NCBI GenBank assembly: GCA_021397845.1
Contig: CM038046.1
Span: forward strand, 3,267,001-3,331,000
Length of the DNA: 64,000 nucleotides
Source of the DNA: Areca catechu
Lineage: Eukaryota; Streptophyta; Magnoliopsida; Arecales; Arecaceae
Direction: 5' to 3'
Shown here piece after piece: positions 19,850 to 32,613 of the stretch. Under the pieces are notes generated by a model. It worked only from the letters and a program-made list of their open reading frames with translations, searched no databases and was not told the origin of the DNA. The stretch's first letter is position 1. Each line of letters opens with the position of its first letter. The position numbers and the translations under genes are program-made.

Positions 19850-22050
19850 ATCCCTCAATGGACTGGGAATGGAACCCGGATTACTCCAGAGCATATTTCA
19901 AGAATGCTGGGCAACATATGGGGCAATCCCGCAGCAGCAGAATTTGCTTCACGATAGAAATGACAAACCACTAGTAAAGCAGTCCCTCACAATAACCTAC
20001 AAATATCCTGCAATAAAGAATGAATGGCCATTCCCCTGGCATTGGACTGAATCTATCCCACAACAGTAAAAGAGTTACCCTCAATCATTAGACGGTCAGG
20101 ACAAAGAATAAGCCTCACAAGGATAATGCCAACCTAAGTAGCTCGTAACTCTACCCTTAGAACATAAGGGCTAAAGAGATGGCTACTGCCTGCTGCCACC
20201 AGTCTCGAATTAGGGCCCCTAATAATAAAACTACTCCTCTAAGAATGCCGATCACATTGCCATCAAAATTGACCTTAAAGAAGTTCAGAGGTAGGGGCTA
20301 CCAAGAAATAAATATCCTATAGGATGCTGCACGAGCTGATTGTGAGTCTCACGAATCCAAAGTCCTCAAGGTCAAATTAACCAATTCCAAGTGAATGATC
20401 TTAGTTGCCTGAATCGGGGCACGTTGCAGCACAAAATACATAGATGATCTCTTTGAATCAAGGATCTAACTATTTCGAGATAGCCAGATATGATAAATGA
20501 CTTATGCTACACAAATTCCAAAAATCTTGACCATCTTACTGTCCAAGAACATCTGGATGAAAGATTATTGACAAAATAATCTCATAAAATAAGCTAGCCA
20601 ACCTCCAGATCTGCGCAGCTCTAAGGCATTAGAATAGAGCATGGCCAACCGACTCCTTCGTCTCACAACATGGGTACAAAGAAGATAGGGGCACCCCCCT
20701 GTTCCTCAATATAGGCTTGGTAAGAAGATAATCCCACATCACTTTTCAGATAAACAAGCAAACCCTCGAGTGCACCTATAATCTCTAGATCCAAGCTACG
20801 TTTAATCTCTAAGTTGGAGCCTCATAGTACATCGCATAGAAATCACTTGCTCTTACCCTTTGCCTTCATAAAGACCTCCACACTCTTGCATCCTATACAC
20901 GATGAGGGAGGAACACTATAGAAAGCACCCTCTCAGCTAGGTGAGGCCTGAATGCTTGAGCTACTTTGTTAGATAGCAAACCACTCCTCTCATACTAAAT
21001 GAGGCCAGAGATTCGTATGGACTCCACAACCTCCAGACTGATAAAGGTGGGTCACCTGTTCAAAGATAGATTCGAAAGCCACGTATCATGCAGAAAGTCA
21101 GTTGTACGGTCATCACCAATCACTTAGCGGATCTGAAAAATGACCCCCATCACATTGGTACAGATCTCCCTTCACGTGAAAGAACTACTCCAGGCCGGTT
21201 TAAAGTTAGCCGACACCGTCCAAGGGCCATACTTTGCAATCATCAATAAACTCCAGAGACCTTCGAGATAAAAAAGTCTAGCTGCATGCCTCATAATCAG
21301 GGCCTCCCGTCTCACTCCCAAAGACTAGATCCCAAGACTCCTATCCCTAACAGGCTGACATATCACCTCTGATGCAAGAAGATAAACACCCCCCCTCTCC
21401 AAATGGTAGCCCCAAATGAAATGCTAGAAGAGTTGCTCAATCTTAAAAAGTCAAATAGCTATATGAGAGAGTAAATGCAGCCATAAAATTGAGAACATAC
21501 CTCCTTAGAGTCACCCTGTCCATCACGGAAAAAACAGTAGCCTACCATCCATGTAGATGCTCTTGGATAACTTGCTCGAAGGAGATGCACTCCACCTTTT
21601 TCAGTCTCCACTCGGATATAAGAACATCCAAGTAGTGGCACACCCCATCATGCTCCACAACTCCCAATCTATGCCTGATAGACCTTGGTTCTGGGACTAA
21701 AGAAGACAGATTTTGAGCAGATTTAACTCTTTAGCTATAAGCACGGTAATACTTCTCAAGAATCTTAAAGGACACTGCATTTCGAAGGAAAGTCCGTCTC
21801 GGTAATAAACAATCATCTGTAAATAATAAATGAAAGATTGATTGGATATCTAATGCTGGCATACAAGGGTCCAAATTAGATCTAATAAATGGAAGATTGA
21901 TTGGACACCTAAAGCTAGCATACAAGGGTCCAAATTAGTTATGTTAGCAACTCTCCACAATGCCTAAGAAAGGATGTCAATACAATAAATAAAAAAAATA
22001 GGAAGATAGGGAACAGCAAGTCCCAAAAGCAGACTGGAAGATGCCCGAAG
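19850..22050 (-). mobile_element. Degenerate L1-type LINE (RT end, zinc-binding and RNase H regions)
   Basis: Minus-strand translation in shifting frames gives plant LINE landmarks in order: LAVPYLPIFFI (from GCPLSPYLFI of RT, about 22000), LLFTDDCLL (the FADD catalytic box, about 21825), a long thumb/linker region, YHIWLSRNS..IFDSKRS (end of the RT-associated zinc-binding domain, about 20480) and FKVNFDGNV (RNase H start, about 20270). Stops and frameshifts are everywhere. The FADD block is preceded by a 66-bp tandem duplication (about 21824-21950). It lies just downstream of the AGD gene, on the same strand. Confidence 0.75.
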
Positions 22051-22922
22051 GAGTAGAAGTTCAATATCATATATAAACAAGAAAAATTAGATGATTACAA
22101 CATGCCAAGAAAGACGCTAAATACCAAAGCTGAGTTCCATTGCCGAGATGCATGAGATGGCACATGAACGTAGATCCAATTCTTATAGAGAAAACGCTCA
22201 TCAAGCATTCAAGCAACATAAACTTTGGCCTGGTTTCAACATCTGCCAGCATTGCTCATCTCACCAGATGCAAGCCAACCCCAAGCCGTGCATGGTGGGT
22301 TGGGTCAAAACGGCGCAACATTCAGAAGACCTAACCCATAGATACAATATACATAAAACAGGTCTCTCTCCATGAAGAAGAACAAAGAAAAGTTCTCGGT
22401 TAAAACAGGCATCAAGCAATGGAGGCTGATCCTTGTATCACCTAGGTGACCTAACCAACAGAATATGAACAAACTTGCCATGGCCAAATTTAATCATGGT
22501 CACTCTGTTTTGATTCCTCGAAAGTGCTCATGGAACAACCAGTCAATGCATAAAGTCACACTGCTTATGCTGCAGATTAAAAACTAATATCTGGCTGAAA
22601 GCAGTTAAGCTCAAATGAAAAGAACGACTTTTAATTGGTATCATTAGCAACCGTACAATGTTAAGAAAATACTTTTATACACAAGCACAATTATCAAATA
22701 GCAAAATAAGAGCAAGCATCATGGATATAGTTAATTATCACAGTTGCAAAATAAAGCACAAAGTACAAAGTACAAAGTACAAATATTCAGAAGACTTCCT
22801 CCAGAAGAAATGAAATTATTGATAACCCAAAGCTATCAACATTATAAACTAGCATAAACACACAAGTTTCTCCATATTTTAATATTATAAAAGGAAAAAG
22901 AGATCTGACAAGCTGCTCAACC
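22051..22922. other. 3' flank of the ArfGAP gene
   Basis: AT-rich sequence without coding potential, downstream of the stop codon at 22925. It should include the 3' UTR; no unambiguous poly(A) signal was chosen. Short AAAGTACAAAGTACAAAGTAC repeat at about 22760. Confidence 0.4.
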
Positions 22923-25900
22923 TTAAAGGAAGCCGCTCTCAGTCCACAAAGAACCAGATTTGCCATTCTGGCTGACACCCTTGTTGGATGGGCTGTAATT
23001 GTAATTATCATAGCCATCTTTCACATCATCCCACCCTGCCCAGCTTTCACCATTTTGGGTCCCTTTCCCAGGCTCTTGTTTCCTTTCTTTCTCATCCCAA
23101 TCATCCCAAGAGCTGACAGAATTATAATGTTTGAAGGAATCCCCTTCAGAGGAATTCCAGCCCTTATCCTGTCCAAAATCTTGATAGTAACCATTTTTCT
23201 CGCTCTCCTTTCTTTGCCAATCATCCCCCTTCCAGTTGATCCCTTCCTTGGTGTACTCCTCGACCTTTTGCGATGCCATTGCCATAACACCTTTCATGAT
23301 TCCCCATGTCTTCTGCCCAACTTCAGTGGTTTTCATGGTCACTGCACTTACAGTTTCATTCATTTTATGATCATAACCTCCATCTTTCACCTGTAGCGCA
23401 AAGCATCCAGTATAAGATATCAAACAATGGTAATAAAAGGATTTGATGGACGATTGTAATTTGAAAAATGATTCCACTATATTCTTCAAAGGTCATTTTT
23501 GAGAGTATGAGTATTATAAGCAATAATTGTTTTGGATCTTTCAAGTGTACATGTAACAATCAGTTATCGATCAGCAGTAAATTTACAACATCTCCACTAG
23601 GTGGAGATAATTTCTAGACCTTGGCAGAAAAAAGAACCTTGTGCAATTTACATCTTACAGCACTAACACCTGATTAGTACATAAATTTGAAAGCATAAGT
23701 GTTATCAATCAAATGATAATACAACAAAATTTAAAGCTTGAATAAGAGGTCGATGACTGTTATATATGAGTTAATAATGGGTACAACAATGGCTTCCACT
23801 TGTAAACAATGTTGCAGTTTACATCCACAAAAGCTAAAATTAGCACGGAGATGCTACCCAACTTCCCTCTCAAATTAGACATATATCTAATCCTTAGCGA
23901 TTCTTGGCAACTTCTGACATTTTCAGATCTCCAGAAACAGAAGGCACCTTTCAACGGATACCCAGAACGAGGTAAAGGACCATACCCAACAATCTTGCAA
24001 CAATCAACAAGAGTTAGGCTTATGTATCAGTAGCACTTCCATTGCCAGTTGTGCACAAAGGCATCATGCACTGCACATTAGTCAATACACATTGATATGA
24101 TGTTGGGAGTAACAATGTTTCCTTAGTGTAATATTGGTTCATTACAGGCACACTACAAATAGGTAATTGTAACACGCATGGTGGTGCGGACATCGTCGAT
24201 CATCGCCAGCAGAGATATTTCCTATGGATTGATTGATGTGAAGCCTTCCATGGATTTATTATTTGATTAAATTTATTTGTCACTTGTTATTTGCTTTTGT
24301 TTAGTTTCATTTTAGAGTCATGAGTTTGTGTGAGCTTGTTTGGATTGAGTCCTGTATTCAATTGGAATGAGTATATTTTCTTTTGTCTAGCTCATACACA
24401 GAGGAACTGGATTAGTCTAAACTCTTTTAAATTTATTTTAGATTAGTCTATTTATTTTAGACTAGTTTGAAATCTTAGAATTTTGATAGAGTTGGCCTCC
24501 AAGTTGTTAGGATCCAGATTTTTTTAAAGGATCCTGTTATTGGAAAATTCATCAACAATTGAATAAAATTTGAATATTCTTCTTCCTCCCGCTTGTCTTC
24601 TTCTTCCCTGGCTCTCTCTTTGTCCTCTCTTCTTCTTCTCCCTCTTCCCTTCTTCCTCTTCCCCTACTTCTCCTTCCCTGCTTCTCTAAAACTCCCAAGA
24701 CCCTGACTCTAAATCTTCCGGTTCAATTGATCCTAGCCTCCAAACCCACCCAAAACCCCCCATATCCATCACCTCCCACCTCCGTCAAGCCACCAAAACC
24801 GCAGCCATCGCCGCTGCCAAATCACCGACACCCTAGCACTAGCGAGCCCTTCCACCACTTTCCCGTTGCTGCAACGTACCACTCCGCTGCCATCACCTCG
24901 GGAACCCATTCCACAACGCCGTCTTCGATAATGGTCCTGTATCCACTCACCACCCAGAAGTCCTCCCATCACCGCGGCTCCTCACACCCGACATCACCCA
25001 CCCTTCTCCGCTGCTTAATGCCTCCCATCAATGAGCTCCTCCCTGCTCACCACCCGCCACCTCCAACCATCGTCTCCTATGGCTTCCTCGTCTCCAAATG
25101 GCCTCATCCCAAGGGCCCCGCCTTCCGTGCTTCCTCGTCTCCGACCGATGCCTCCACCCCCGTCCGCGTTGTTCGTGCTGCCTCCTGTGCCATTTGTGCC
25201 AACCATGCCACCACCCATGTCATTCATGCACTTTGTGCTGCCGATGCCACCACCCACATCTGTGCTGACCATGCCGCCTGTCCCACCTGCATCTTCACCC
25301 CATCGACGTCCTCCTTTGTGACCACCGACGAGCCCTACCGGTCTCCTTGAAGCCCTCCCTCTCCGACCGAACTCTGCTTTTCTCTCGAGCCCAGGGAGCC
25401 CGAATGATAGTGAAAGCACCCTGCACTCTCCTCAAAGCACATCCCAACTTGACTGCAAACTTCTTCCTTTGAGCCTATTTGGGTTAAAATTAAAATTTTA
25501 ATTTGGGGTTAATTGATTTTCGGCTAATCTCTTTTTATTTTGGTAATCCAGATCCGAAGGCTTTAACGAACTCGCCATCTAACCAAGATCGCAACTTAGC
25601 TTGGTAGAACGCATCCTCTTCCAGGTTCGATCGCGACCGTGATTGTGAGCATCATTTTCACTTTAAATAAGCATACATTGTTATTGATAGAAAGTAATAT
25701 CCATTCTTTAATTTATTAGAACCATATATTAATTATAACCTACGAGTGATTTCTTAATTGCCTACTATCCTAATCTTTGGATCTAGGGTTTTCTATTAGT
25801 TCCTGTGGTTTGTCAACACTTTTCGATTATAACTTAATCACCCTCTTTAGTCATAAAAAACTGAACCAATTGACATTGATTATAGTTTTGTTTGCTAACA

Positions 25901-28900
25901 ATAAAACTTCTAAATTAGTCTCATCTTATGCACACCCCTAGATCATGTCATTCCGCATCATATGACAGATGAGGATAGTACGAGGAAATAGATAATCAAT
26001 TACATGAAGATAGGTAGAAGTAAATTGTGTTAGAAAGTCATTTGCATCTTCTTTCTTTTTTCAAAGCAAGACAAGATTACAAAAATAAACGACACTAAAC
26101 GGAAGTCCTGCCATATAAATTAGGTCAACAACAAGTATCTCACTCTCCTATCATTTCCCTAAACGACACTAAACGGAAGTCCTGCCATATAAATTAGGTC
26201 AACAACAAGTATCTCACTCTCCTATCATTTCCTATCCAAGCCCCGCCTCCTAATTGGAGAATCTTCAAATCATTAAGACCACTGCATCTAAACTTGCTTG
26301 AATCTCCCCATCCTCTTTCTCAACTTTATAAGAGTATAATTTAAATTCAGTAGCCCAAGTTGATTGGGACATCTCTGTTTTGTACTGCTTAAAAGATGTG
26401 CTTGTGTATAAGCTAAGATATCATAAACATAAATTATTTTCTCAAGATAAGCTTCCTGTGTTGCGGTGAAATCTAGCAGATCAGGCAACTAGTATTAGAA
26501 AACACTTTTTATTTATGTAAAAAATAGCATTATATTTTAATCAAGACACATGTTTTACCAATCAAAGCTATAACATCAGGAAACATCGACAATCAGCCCA
26601 TGTCCAAATCATCTAGGTTGGCTTTATGAATCACAATTCGCTAATCATTCTCATATGGCATTCCCAATACATTTATTTACCTCTGCTCGCTATCACTCTT
26701 GAAATCAGTATAAAGTGGTATAACACTTAACAAGATGACTAAGCCTCCTGTACAAAATTATGTCGAACTATTTCACAAACTGATATGAATGTCACAAAAA
26801 CATAATAATGGCACTATAAACCCGAAGATTAATGGCTAAGAAAGTGAGAGGCCAGACGTTGGGCCACAAAACATATCAATAAATTATATCTGTTGTATTT
26901 AGTGACATCAGAAATTTCAAAGCAAAATTTATAGCAACAAGTGGAATGGTTACGATAATCCATAATATCATATCGTTCAAATCATGTTTTTCTTGTTTCA
27001 TACAAGCTTAGTGAAAGAGCCGAGTCTTGGTTGCACAAGAGAAAACATGTTCTAATTTTATTATCATTTTTTCTCCTTGACTTGTAAAGCATGCCTCACA
27101 TATAAAAAGACCAAAAATACACTGAAAAAAACTTCAGCTGTAAAAACTCAAAATCTAATCAAAGGTTTCTTCACTATCACCAACCAGAATAGTCATGTTA
27201 AACACTAATGAGATTTAGCAATGCCTGAGCTAAATAGCAGAATATTTATGATACCTAAAAACTGCTGAAATATCAATAGAAATGAAAGATACCTTGGAAG
27301 TCAGCTCCTTTGTGCTTGCTTGGACAACATTAGCAGCAGATTGTGCAGCAGATGCTGCAAACAGGGACAAACGACCAAGACCCTAACAAAACAAACAAGA
27401 ACAAGGTAATTTAAATAGTGCATAAGATGTGCAGCAACAACCAGCATGTCTCATTATGTACGGAAGACAAGAAAAAGCTTCATGGTGATAAAAAATGGAA
27501 AATTCCTAAAAAGTAAAAGCATCCCTTCACTTTTTAGGTAAATATAATTTACTAGCAATTGAAGACCAAACAATTGAGCAAAAAAAGGATACAGTAATAT
27601 AAGCAAACTTAAAAAAGGCATCTTAGTGCATGAGGCTCCCGCAACTGCAAGGTTTAGAGAGGATCGGATATACACAGCTTTATCCCCAGCTACAGAGACA
27701 TGTTTCAAAACCATGACACCTTGTCGATGAAAGCAACCTTACCATTGAACCAAGGCCTGTCCTCTACAGCAATATGATCAAACTTAATAGCACAAAATTA
27801 TTAAGAATGACATGCAACATGAAAGTACAAAATAGAACAGTTCAGATCTGCAATCTAAGTTTGAAACACCCACATTGACCCATGAAGTTTCTAGAAGTAG
27901 TGAATCAATTAACAAGATATATCAAAGGAACAAAATACAGTGCTAAGCTAAGATGATAGCAATAATAATAGCTCTTGTTTAGTAAACAGCAGACATTATA
28001 GCTACATACGTACATACATAGATGCATGAATGCCCGATTAAGAGTGCCTATATTAAGCCATAATGTGCTGCATAAATATCTACAAACAAACATGTCTGCA
28101 TGTCTGTGTGTGTATGCACTCTGCATGTACCATACACAAAACATAGACCAAGCACCTATTTGCATGTGCATCAACGCGCGCGTGCGCGCTCACACACAAA
28201 GGGGAGAAAGGGGAGAAAGAGGGGGAGGGGAGGGGGGGGGAGAGAGAGCGAGAGAGGAGAGAGTTGAATTGAACTCCTATTGACATAATATAAACCAAAT
28301 ATTAGAAGTCCACAACACAGGACAGATCATCTAAATTTTGATTACAGAATATTATTACTTTTTAGAATATTTTAACTGCCCATTAGTTAATCATTGATTC
28401 CAACTAGTAGAATTTGACCTCAAATTCTCATCAGAATTTTGGAGCACAGCCACTGCACCACTTCCTTTATTTTTCTTTTACCTCTTATTAGCCCTCTTTC
28501 ATTTTAATAACTTCTTTCTTCTTTCCAGCCCCACAGAGTAAAATTCAAAAGCCTATGAACTCGTCATGCACAAAGTCATCTAAAAATAGCAACACCTTTT
28601 TGGTACCAGCAAGAAACTGAGAGAAGCCTTTTTTCCGACATATAGGCTAATAATAACATATATCCATGGTATATCTTGATTGAAACTTGATGAGAACTTT
28701 TCAGAATTAATGCTCTCTCTTGTTTTTTAGGTGATCAAGTACATTCCTTTAAAAAATTAATGCAGCACTTATAACTTGTCCTTTTTCTTAAGAAAAGTTG
28801 GATCTCACCAACGGATGATAAGTTCAGCTTAACAATATTTGAAAGAAGCTGGAACTTGATTCGTTAGACAATTATATAAAAATAGAGAAATTTTGAACCT

Positions 28901-31259
28901 TTTTAAAAAGAAGAAATCTAAGAAATTTTGAACATTTTAAAAAGATGATGAAAGAAAAATCTATACTGCTTCATCCCATTATAAAAGGTACAACGATAAA
29001 CATAGATCTTTTATTCCTAGTGTCTAATAAGAAAGAAGAGCTAACATCCAAAAAAGCTTGAGGAGCATGTAGTATGAGCCCCCCAAACCCAACAAATGGC
29101 CTCCAAGCTAAATGTCCTCTGATACTGGGATATTTTTGGGTTTGGCAAAGTGATAGATAATCACAATAGCCAGATCCTATGAGAAGCTTGTAGATTAGTT
29201 GGGTCAGCTATGTATGACATTGCAGAAGCTTGAGTTATCATTGACATGCTGAAAAGATTAAATTTTGTTTCAATTATGTTCTGTACATCTAGTGCCAGGA
29301 CATTGTCAGGTTTGGCAGATTGATGGATGATCACAATGGCCGCATCCATCCTTTGTGAGGGTTGTAGGTTAATTGGGTTGGCCATGTGTAATAATGCAGA
29401 AGAATGAGTTGCCATTAATTTCCCAAAAATATGCCTCTGTTGGAAGGGCTTCTAAATACCAACATTGCTAGAGAGGGGTGGCACATCTTTCATCCATATC
29501 ATCCAGACTAACCACAAGATCACAATATGCCTCACTATGGTAAGTAAAAAGGTTTTCCTGCATATAGGAAATCCCGATTCCCCTTTGTAATCGATGCTTG
29601 TACCTTTTCAAACATTTCAGTTCTGACTGCCTTCCTACAATATTTTCTAAAGATCTGCTCCAATTATTGAAAATATAAAAACAGGTGACAGACATTTACC
29701 TAGAGCAAGGAGCATGAGCAGCGACTTGCCACATTTTTTTTAAAATTTATATATTAATTATTTTATTTTTGCAGGTGAACGAGCATAACATTGTTCTAAC
29801 CGGATGTAGTTCTTCCAATAATGTCAAATTGGCTCTCAAGGAACATGTAATATGAGTGAAATTAGTATGGATAATATCTGATCGAATTTGATTTTATATC
29901 CGAATCTATTTAGATATAGGCAGAAATTTAAACATTCAACTAATACCTATATTCGTATCCATATTCACAAACAAAAAATGAATATAGATTTAGATAAATG
30001 ATTATTCGATTAGTATTCAATTATATTTATAATCATATTTAATTTTATATATTATTTATTAATTTTTTAAAATATATATATAAACATATTAATATATTAT
30101 TAACATTATTTATTCTTTATTTAATAATATTTTTGATTTTATAGTCATAAAATTTTACTATTCAATTTATATCTATATTTAGATATATTTTTTTTATATT
30201 CAATTAATATCTATATTTATCAAATCAAATAAAATAAATATGAATATAGATATATTGATATCCAATCCATATCTAATCCAAGTTCAGATTTACAGACTAA
30301 ATAAATAAATTTCATAAAATTTGAAAAAATGGAAATAATCATAAAAAAATATTAAAATGCCAATGTAAGATTTAACATCGCTTCACCATCCATCAAGCGA
30401 AAGACAAGAGCGCGCATAACTTCACCTGTGAAACCACGGAAACGGTATCTCGAAGCACGTCTCCCTGTGGATCGTTCCGTTGAGCATGCAGCGGCGGCGC
30501 CGATCCAAAACCCACATACTTTCCCCCCTGAGATGGAGGGATCCCCTCCGGCCTTGACTCGTTCTCGGCTATCTTCTTCGCAAAGAAGCTCTCCTTGTTC
30601 GCGGCCGACGCCTCCAGCTGCACCCTCGTGTAGATATCCTCCGTCGATCTAGATCTCGACGGCTGCGCTCCTCGCCCGCCTCCGCCGTCGCTCCCCCCAG
30701 CCCTAAAATCGCCCGTCGACTGGTTCCGCCGGATGTCTGACGACGACCGGAAATCGTCGCTGTCCCAGCTATCCCACCCTCCATTACTCGCCGCCGAGAA
30801 ACCGGAGCCGCCACCGATAGGAGGCTTCTTCGTCCCGGAGGCCCCGCGGCCACCGGCGGTCGTAAGGGTTTCTTTGACGACGGGTGGGTCCCGCCAGGGA
30901 CGGCCCTCGGCAAGGGCCTGGATGCGATCGCGGTAGACGGCGGCGGCCTTGGTGTTGTACTTGGCGGGGATGTCGGTCTCCTTGGGGACGCCATACTGGG
31001 TGAGGAAGCCGTTGAGGCGGTCGTTACCGCTGGCCTCCATCTTCTTGAGCTGGATCTCGGACCAGGAGTCCATGGTGACAGAGCGAACGAAGCTGATGTG
31101 GACGCCGAGGCCGCGGTGCTTGCCGGAGCACTCGAGGCACATGAAGACGCCGTAGGAGACGGAGGCCCACTGCGGGTTCTTCTGGGCGCAGTCCACGCAC
31201 GTCTTGTTCCCCGGCTGGGCCTGGAGCTCCCGGAGCCGCCGCGAGGCCATCGCCGCCAT
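22923..31259 (-). CDS. AGD7: ADP-ribosylation factor GTPase-activating protein, AGD6/AGD7 type
   Basis: Stimulates GTP hydrolysis on Arf1-like GTPases in Golgi vesicle traffic (family knowledge). Three exons: 31259-30426 (278 codons), 27382-27293 (30 codons) and 23390-22923 (155 codons plus TAA), all joined in phase 0 with GT-AG introns, giving 463 aa, close to the ~460 aa of plant AGD6/AGD7. The start MAAMASRRLRELQAQPGNK was chosen because the first ATG matches the family N-terminus. The ArfGAP zinc finger is intact: CVDC, 16 residues, then CLEC, followed by the arginine-finger context SGKHRGLGVHISFVRS. The middle is Gly/Ser-rich. Exon 2 encodes GLGRLSLFAASAAQSAANVV. Exon 3 has KTWGIMKGVMAMASQKVEEY and a Trp/Asp-rich tail (SSWDDWDEKE, WAGWDD). 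No stops or frameshifts. AGD6 and AGD7 cannot be told apart by eye. Confidence 0.95.
24560..25640. other. GC-rich insert in AGD intron 2, origin unknown
   Basis: A pyrimidine-rich stretch (24570-24700, CTTCTTC and CTCTTCC runs) leads into about 600 bp of proline/serine/histidine-rich open sequence (24727-25350), then falls back to AT-rich DNA near 25450. Open frames exist on both strands. It matches no protein family I know and looks like a retroelement leader or LTR. Boundaries are not defined by any target-site duplication I could find. Confidence 0.35.
26087..26234. repeat. 74-bp tandem duplication
   Basis: AAACGACACTAAACGGAAGT to CTCTCCTATCATTTCC occurs twice head to tail with a period of 74 bp and is nearly identical, so it is recent. 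It lies in AGD intron 2. Confidence 0.95.
28174..28262. repeat. (CG)n / (AC)n / G-rich (GA)n compound microsatellite
   Basis: CGCGCGCGTGCGCGC, then CACACA, then a long GGGGAGAAAGG and (GA)n purine run, in AGD intron 1. Confidence 0.9.
29130..29420. repeat. Degenerate tandem duplication, about 150 bp units
   Basis: Two diverged copies share GGTTTGGCA, GATGATCACAATGGCC, GTAGGTTAATTGGGT, TGCAGAAG and GAGTTGCCATT, starting near 29135 and 29305. Intronic, no coding meaning recognised. Confidence 0.65.
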
Positions 31260-31454
31260 CCCGATCAGCTGGATCTGGATCTCCGATTCCAAAATAATAA
31301 AAGGATCCCGGGATGGGAACCAGGGAAGCAGAAAGGGAAACGATAACAACTTCTAAGTAAAGGAATTGGAGATCATTCCCATCGATTTCGGGAGCAAGAT
31401 TGATAAAGAACAGGGCAGAGACAGAAAAGGAGGGAGCGGGAGGGCGCGGCGGGG

Positions 31455-31473
31455 GAGAGAGAGAGAGAGAGGA
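31455..31473. repeat. (GA)n in the AGD 5' UTR
   Basis: On the transcribed (minus) strand this is a CT-rich patch between the likely TATA box and the start codon, a common plant 5' leader feature. Confidence 0.6.
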
Positions 31474-31588
31474 GGCTGACGGGCTGGAGTTGGGGAGCGG
31501 GCCTCCCCTTCTTTCTCCTCGCCTCGGGGGAGTAGAAAGAGGGTCGCGGTGATAATCGGGGTGTAGCCGACACGGAATAAGGAACGCG

Positions 31589-31596
31589 TTATAAAT
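31589..31596 (-). promoter_or_regulatory. Candidate TATA box of the AGD gene
   Basis: Minus strand ATTTATAA, about 330 bp upstream of the start codon. With a TSS about 30 bp downstream, the 5' leader would be about 300 nt and include the CT patch. Position-based inference. Confidence 0.4.
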
Positions 31597-31639
31597 GCGG
31601 AAAACTTTCGGTTCGATCGCGGAGTGAATGCTTGGATAG

Positions 31640-31865
31640 ATTTCCAAAATTACCCCTCACAATTACCAGTGCGGGTACTGGCGGAGGTCTTGGTTTTTTG
31701 GAGGCCTGCGAGATCTGACGCGGACGATGAGCGGCAGACGGCGATCGGTGTCGAAGCCCGCGGTGAGACGGGCATTAGTCGAGCGGGACAGCTAGGCTTT
31801 CTTCTTCGATGTTTCTTGAAAAATGACAGGAACATCTCTTTATATTAAGTCTGGCAGCAGATAGT
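31640..31865. other. Upstream region of the AGD gene
   Basis: Moderately GC-rich DNA with open frames on both strands but no recognised gene. Presumably distal promoter. Confidence 0.3.
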
Positions 31866-32613
31866 TTAACCATATTACTAATAATTTTAAAAAATCTTAT
31901 TATATTATTATATTTATTTTTTTATAATAATTTGGATTATCAGAGAGACAATCGATGATAATCTAAATTATCATTTTCTGATAAAACAAAAATTATCAAA
32001 AAAAAAATCATTTTCTAGAGAATCTTTCAAATAATATTATTATTTATTTCTCCCTTTATCTTACATTATAATAAAATATAAAATATAATATAACATTATA
32101 ATAGTATAATATTATATTATATTATATAAAATATTACATTATTTATATTATTACAAATAAAATTATATACTATAATAATATTATATTATAAAATATTGTA
32201 TTATATTTAATATAATATAATATATTCAATATAATGTGGTATATTTATATTAGACATAAATATATAATATAATATATTTACATTATATATTTATATATAA
32301 TATAAATATATTATATTATATTTAATAATATAATATATAATAAATATATTATTTAATATATTTAAATAACATATTAAATATATTATCTAATTTGTATATA
32401 AATTCTTCTATTAAATTTATTTATTATAAAAATAATTTTTATTTTTAAAAATTTTTATATAAAAATATAAAATATTTTTAGATATTTTGTAATATAAAAT
32501 ATAAATATTTATATTTTAAATAAATAGATAAGATATAAATATATATATTTTTTATAAATAAAATATAAATTTAATTTAGAGATATTTTAGAAAATTAATT
32601 TTATATTATGCAA

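Larger units (their letters stand above)
23391..27292 (-). other. AGD intron 2, 3.9 kb
   Basis: GT at 27292-27291 and AG at 23392-23391 on the minus strand. It holds a GC-rich insert (about 24560-25640) and a 74-bp tandem duplication (26087-26234). The rest is AT-rich and unremarkable. Confidence 0.85.
27383..30425 (-). other. AGD intron 1, 3.0 kb
   Basis: GT at 30425-30424 and AG at 27384-27383 on the minus strand. It contains a purine microsatellite (28174-28262), an old duplication (about 29130-29420) and an AT-rich stretch (29850-30350) with ATCCGAATCTATTTAGATAT phrases typical of decayed MITEs. Confidence 0.85.

Noticed and set aside
24727..25350. 207-codon Pro/Ser/His-rich open frame as a host gene
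   Set aside because: It lies antisense inside an AGD intron, has low-complexity composition and antisense frames open as well, with no conserved motif.
30428..31346. Several plus-strand and alternative minus-strand open frames
   Set aside because: Shadows of AGD exon 1, which has the intact ArfGAP zinc finger.
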